17,543 nucleotides of DNA from JADFUS01 sp964368765 (GTDB taxonomy: Bacteria; Bacteroidota; Bacteroidia; Bacteroidales; Rikenellaceae), in contig CAYJCU010000039.1 in assembly GCA_964368765.1 (NCBI GenBank), positions 1 to 17,543 on the forward strand, in the 5' to 3' direction. Under the pieces are notes generated by a model. That model made no database searches and was not told where the DNA came from. It worked only from the letters and a program-made list of their open reading frames with translations. The translations under genes were made by a program, and so were the position numbers. Below are positions 14,128 to 17,543 of the stretch, in pieces (the stretch's first letter is position 1; every line of letters begins with the position of its first letter).

Positions 14128-16011
14128 ATGAACGATTTAGAGATAGCAAAGAGGGGCTTTTATGCTAAATTTTTTGTGATAGTGATTTTAATCATTATCA
14201 TATCTCGTGTTGCCTATTTACAACTTAAAGATGACAACTATTTTAACTACTCTGAGCGTAATAGTGTTAGAGAGATAGTTCGTTATGCCTCAAGAGGAGA
14301 GATTACAGATCGTAATGGTACAATTATAGCACGCAATAAAGATGGTTATAACATAATGGTAGTGCCTAGAGAGCTGAAAGAGTTTGATACCGTAAAGGTT
14401 GCCGAGGTGCTTGAGCTATCTGTTGATTTCTTACGTGAACGTATTAAAAAAGCTAAATCATACTCCTGGCGTAGACCCTCTGTTTTGGTGTCGCAGGTGC
14501 CTCAGCAAAAGAAGCTGATTATCGAGGAGATGAATATAGATGGGGTTAGTTTCGTTGTCTTTCCTATGAGAGATTATCCATATAAATCAACAGGAAATAT
14601 TTTTGGTTATCTAGGGGAGGTTACCATTGAGGATTTAAGGCGTGATAACTACTATCGTGGAGATGATTATATAGGTAAAACAGGTATAGAGCAACGTTAT
14701 GAAGAGTTCTTAAGAGGCGAGAAAGGCAATAGTTTTAAGTTGGTAGATGTGCATGGTGTTGTGAGAGGAGATTATAAAGATGGGGCTGAGGATAATGACC
14801 CTATTAGAGGCTCTAAAGTAACATCAACAATAGATATAGAGTTACAAGAGTTTGGAGCACAGCTTATGCAGGGTAAGATAGGTGCTATTGTGGCTATTGA
14901 ACCATCTACGGGTGAGTTATTAGCCATGGTAACAGCTCCTACTTTTGACCCAGACTCACTTGTTGGTATGAATGTGGGTTTGTCGTATAATAAACTCAGT
15001 AGAAACAAACGTAAACCGTTATTCAATAGGGCTGTTATGGCAGCCTACCCACCAGGTTCAACATTCAAAATGGCAAATGCTCTTATTGCCTTAGAGGATA
15101 ACATAGTATCAAGATGGACAACATTCCCTTGTAATTTAGGCTGGTCTATACCAGGTAGAACGGTTAAGTGTCACCCTCATAAATCACCTGTTAATGTACA
15201 ATATGCTATCCAAACATCATGTAATGCATACTTCTGTTCGACATTTAGACGTTTTCTCCGTAGTGGGAAGAATGGCACTCTAAAAGAGAGTTTCGATTTA
15301 TGGAACTTGCAGGTTAAACAGTTTGGTTTCGGACAAGATTTTGATACAGATATACCTAATGTGAAGAGTGGCTTTGTTCCTAACTCTGCATTTTATAATA
15401 AAATGTATAACAATTATTGGAACGATGTAACTATCATATCGCTAAGTATAGGTCAGGGCGAGATAACTGCCACACCACTACACATGGCAAATTTTGCAGC
15501 TATCCTTGCAAATAGGGGACACTATTTTACTCCTCATATCGTGAGAGAGGTAGAAAATGCTGATATAGAGGAGTTAGATAGATTCAAAAGCGAAAAATTT
15601 AGTAGCGATATATCAAATAAACACTATGCACCTGTCCTTGCTGGTATGTGGGATGCAGTAAATAGGGATTCAGATGGTAAGCTAGTAGATAATGGCATAA
15701 GAGATTTAAATATATGTGGTAAGAGTGGAACGGCTCAGAATAGCTCAGGCGAAGATCACTCCGTTTATATAGCTTTTGCACCTAAAGAGAACCCCAAGAT
15801 AGCTATCGCTGTATATGTTGAGAATGGCGGTTGGGGAAATACCTATGGAAGACCAATAGCAACACTCATGATAGAGAAATATCTAAGAGGCGAGGTAAAG
15901 CGCAGAGAGTTGTTGGATTGGATGGTTAATGCTAAAATTAACTACCCTCAGTATGGAGATATACTCCCTGAAGATGAGAATATAAAAGTAGAGGAGGGTG
16001 GTGATGAGTAA
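14128..16011 (+). CDS. mrdA: penicillin-binding protein 2, peptidoglycan transpeptidase
   Basis: PBP2 cross-links new peptidoglycan during elongation in complex with RodA. The protein has 627 residues. A single N-terminal membrane anchor (about residues 12-31) is followed by the dimerisation/pedestal domain (ASRGEITDRNGTIIARNKDG, then YPYKSTGNIFGYLGEV and IGKTGIEQRYEEFLRG). The transpeptidase domain has all three motifs: S311-T-F-K314, S364-C-N366 and K532-S-G-T535. The acidic tail ends EEGGDE. It is preceded by the 259-bp element and its 11-bp target copy, and overlaps rodA by 8 bases. Confidence 0.96.
   Translation: MNDLEIAKRGFYAKFFVIVILIIIISRVAYLQLKDDNYFNYSERNSVREIVRYASRGEITDRNGTIIARNKDGYNIMVVPRELKEFDTVKVAEVLELSVDFLRERIKKAKSYSWRRPSVLVSQVPQQKKLIIEEMNIDGVSFVVFPMRDYPYKSTGNIFGYLGEVTIEDLRRDNYYRGDDYIGKTGIEQRYEEFLRGEKGNSFKLVDVHGVVRGDYKDGAEDNDPIRGSKVTSTIDIELQEFGAQLMQGKIGAIVAIEPSTGELLAMVTAPTFDPDSLVGMNVGLSYNKLSRNKRKPLFNRAVMAAYPPGSTFKMANALIALEDNIVSRWTTFPCNLGWSIPGRTVKCHPHKSPVNVQYAIQTSCNAYFCSTFRRFLRSGKNGTLKESFDLWNLQVKQFGFGQDFDTDIPNVKSGFVPNSAFYNKMYNNYWNDVTIISLSIGQGEITATPLHMANFAAILANRGHYFTPHIVREVENADIEELDRFKSEKFSSDISNKHYAPVLAGMWDAVNRDSDGKLVDNGIRDLNICGKSGTAQNSSGEDHSVYIAFAPKENPKIAIAVYVENGGWGNTYGRPIATLMIEKYLRGEVKRRELLDWMVNAKINYPQYGDILPEDENIKVEEGGDE
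15992..15997 (+). promoter_or_regulatory. ribosome binding site deciding the rodA start
   Basis: AGGAGG lies inside the end of mrdA and six bases before ATG 16004. It is the best Shine-Dalgarno sequence in the window and favours ATG 16004 over the in-frame GTG codons at 15998 and 16001. Confidence 0.7.
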
Positions 16012-17440
16012 AAAATCTATATATTTTAGTGGAATAGATTGGTTATTGGTCTTGATATATGTGACTCTTGTTGCAATAGGAGGATTGATGATATATTCAG
16101 CTGTTTATGATGCAGAGAGTGTAGGCCTGCCAGCACGTTTCGTTAATCAGCTTGTTTGGTTTGGACTCTCAATAACTGTTGGGTGGGTTATCTTACTAGT
16201 AGATTCAAAGTATTGGTATAACCTGAGTTATGTGGGTTATATTGTCATGCTTGCACTATTAATAGGAGTTGGGCTCTTCGCCCCTGAGATTAAGGGGGCG
16301 CGCTCGTGGATAAGCTTAGGGGGCTTTACAGTGCAACCCGCCGAATTTATGAAGATAATAACAGCACTTGCTATATCTCGATTTATGAGTAGCTACACCT
16401 TTGATTTCCGTAATGTAGCAGATTTTTTTAAGGTGTGTGTTATCTTAGGTCTCCCTATGGGGATAATTATGATACTACAAAATGATACGGGTAGTTCACT
16501 AGTATTTGCTAGTTTTCTTTTTATGTTATATCGTGAGGGATTAAATAGATTTTTTTATATTATCTTAATCTCACTTATCACAATATTTATATCCTATTTC
16601 CTGCTTAACTCATTCGCTTTTCTGTTGTTATTAGTGATTATATTGCTTGTTATTAGCTCTGTATATAGTGGTGAGTGGCGTGATAAAATACGTTATGGAG
16701 CTATTTTAGCAGGGGTATTTATTATATTATCTCTTATCTTTTACCGTGAGGGTGATATTGCTGGAACATCACTTACCACACTATTTATGGTGTCGCTGGG
16801 GCTTACTATGCCTCTTGTTATATTTTATGTAATACGTAAGCCATCACATTTGCAATATGTAATATATTTTGTGTGCTCAATAGTATATTTCTTCTCTGTT
16901 CGATATGTTTTTGAAAACATTATTCAACTTCATCAGCAAAAAAGGATATTAATACTATTGGGGGTTGAGAGTGATATTTTTGGATGGGGTTATAATGTTA
17001 ATCAATCAAAAATAGCCATTGGCTCGGGTGGTCTATGGGGGAAAGGATTCCTCAATGGAACACAAACCAAATTTAATTTTGTGCCAGAGCAGAGTACTGA
17101 TTTTATCTTCTGTACGGTGGGAGAGGAGTTTGGTTTCTTTGGTGCAGCAATAATATTACTACTTTTCTTAGCCCTTATTTTGAGAATAATAAAAATAGGA
17201 GAGAGTGTTCAAGATCCATTTTCTCGTATTTTTTGCTATTGTGTCGCCTCTGTCTTTCTTTTTCATCTTATGATAAATGTGGGCATGACAATAGGTATAA
17301 TGCCAGTTATTGGTATTCCTCTGCCATTTTTTAGCTATGGAGGCTCGTCGCTTCTTGCCTTTTCTGTAATGATAGCTTTAGTCTTAAAACTATCTAAAGA
17401 TAGTTATGAGAAGGGCAATAATATTAATCATTATTTGTAG
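16004..17440 (+). CDS. rodA: peptidoglycan glycosyltransferase RodA (SEDS family)
   Basis: RodA polymerises lipid II into glycan strands as partner of PBP2. From ATG 16004 the protein has 478 residues and about ten membrane helices. SEDS signatures are GARSWISLGGFTVQPAEFMKI in the first half, MIILQNDTGSSLVF, VPEQSTDFIFCTVGEEFGF, and at the C-terminus GIMPVIGIPLPFFSYGGSS. It is about 100 residues longer than E. coli RodA; the extra length lies in the central region (about residues 185-330) with additional hydrophobic helices and a loop (IQLHQQKRILILLG), a form I associate with Bacteroidota. Start chosen by the AGGAGG at 15992; the overlap with mrdA implies translational coupling. Confidence 0.95.
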   Translation: MSKKSIYFSGIDWLLVLIYVTLVAIGGLMIYSAVYDAESVGLPARFVNQLVWFGLSITVGWVILLVDSKYWYNLSYVGYIVMLALLIGVGLFAPEIKGARSWISLGGFTVQPAEFMKIITALAISRFMSSYTFDFRNVADFFKVCVILGLPMGIIMILQNDTGSSLVFASFLFMLYREGLNRFFYIILISLITIFISYFLLNSFAFLLLLVIILLVISSVYSGEWRDKIRYGAILAGVFIILSLIFYREGDIAGTSLTTLFMVSLGLTMPLVIFYVIRKPSHLQYVIYFVCSIVYFFSVRYVFENIIQLHQQKRILILLGVESDIFGWGYNVNQSKIAIGSGGLWGKGFLNGTQTKFNFVPEQSTDFIFCTVGEEFGFFGAAIILLLFLALILRIIKIGESVQDPFSRIFCYCVASVFLFHLMINVGMTIGIMPVIGIPLPFFSYGGSSLLAFSVMIALVLKLSKDSYEKGNNINHYL

Positions 17441-17449
17441 AGGGTCAAG

Positions 17450-17543
17450 ATGATAAATAGGTGGACGCCGTGTTGTGCACATTTTTTTAGGGGCAGTCGC
17501 AAAACTATATTGAAGCTGTATTTCAATCAGTTACGACCTAATA
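17450..17543 (+). CDS. possible start of a downstream gene, cut by the window end
   Basis: An ATG nine bases after the rodA stop opens a frame that stays open to the window edge (31 codons, beginning MINRWTPCCAHFF). An AGAGGG precedes it. The composition is not like the neighbouring genes and I recognise no family. If the bases from about 17489 are an insertion-sequence edge, this would be a disrupted gene or no gene at all. Confidence 0.15.
   Translation, partial: MINRWTPCCAHFFRGSRKTILKLYFNQLRPN
17489..17543. mobile_element. possible edge of an insertion sequence, cut by the window end
   Basis: After a T-run the sequence AGGGGCAGTCGCAAAACTA resembles the GGGGCTGTC-type terminal repeats seen in some insertion sequences (for example IS1182-like). 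A small inverted repeat TTGAA/TTCAA follows at about 17510-17526. Only one end is in view and the resemblance is from memory, so this is weak. Confidence 0.2.

Noticed and set aside
15998..16003. GTG start for RodA two codons upstream
   Set aside because: AGGAGG at 15992-15997 is correctly spaced for ATG 16004 but touches or is too close to GTG 15998/16001.
17473..17488. Terminator after rodA (TGTGCACA then seven Ts)
   Set aside because: The palindrome would have no loop and is too short; it cannot form a proper hairpin.

Overview
The window looks like part of an AT-rich Bacteroidota chromosome, probably of the order Bacteroidales. Supporting signs are the sigma-ABfr-type promoters (TAnnTTTG at -7, TTG-like at -33), mostly weak Shine-Dalgarno sequences, a DUF3127 gene, a WbqC-family gene, a three-domain IspG, and the gene order mreB-mreC-mreD-mrdA-rodA. 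All genes lie on the + strand. I see no rRNA, tRNA, CRISPR array or transposase gene.

Layout. (1) Bases 1-252 hold a weak terminator-like hairpin, a 119-bp inverted-repeat element and the tatA promoter. (2) Bases 253-4249 form an apparent operon of tatA, tatC, a membrane polyferredoxin with an internal twin-arginine motif, and a Tat-lipoprotein aldo/keto reductase with two ferredoxin motifs. The export machine is thus encoded together with two apparent iron-sulfur clients. (3) Bases 4250-4838 are non-coding: a possible small RNA ending in a good intrinsic terminator, a promoter and leader hairpin, and a 262-bp transposase-less element. (4) Bases 4839-8467 hold aroC, a single ORF joining shikimate kinase to IspG, and a WbqC-family gene. 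These genes are tightly packed and link aromatic and isoprenoid precursor synthesis. (5) Bases 8588-9175 encode a small membrane protein with a probable PH-like domain. (6) Bases 9205-11211 hold a clear promoter, a leader hairpin, a DUF3127 gene and purH. (7) Bases 11301-17440 hold the rod-shape and elongasome cluster mreB, mreC, mreD, mrdA (PBP2) and rodA, with a second 259-bp element copy between mreD and mrdA.

The main surprises are the aroK-ispG fusion, the Tat operon carrying its own clients, and a MITE-like repeat family. The two long repeat copies each end exactly 16 bp before a start codon (aroC and mrdA) and are flanked by 11-bp target duplications (11/11 and 9/11 matching). The last ~55 bases may be the edge of an unrelated insertion sequence, but this is weak.
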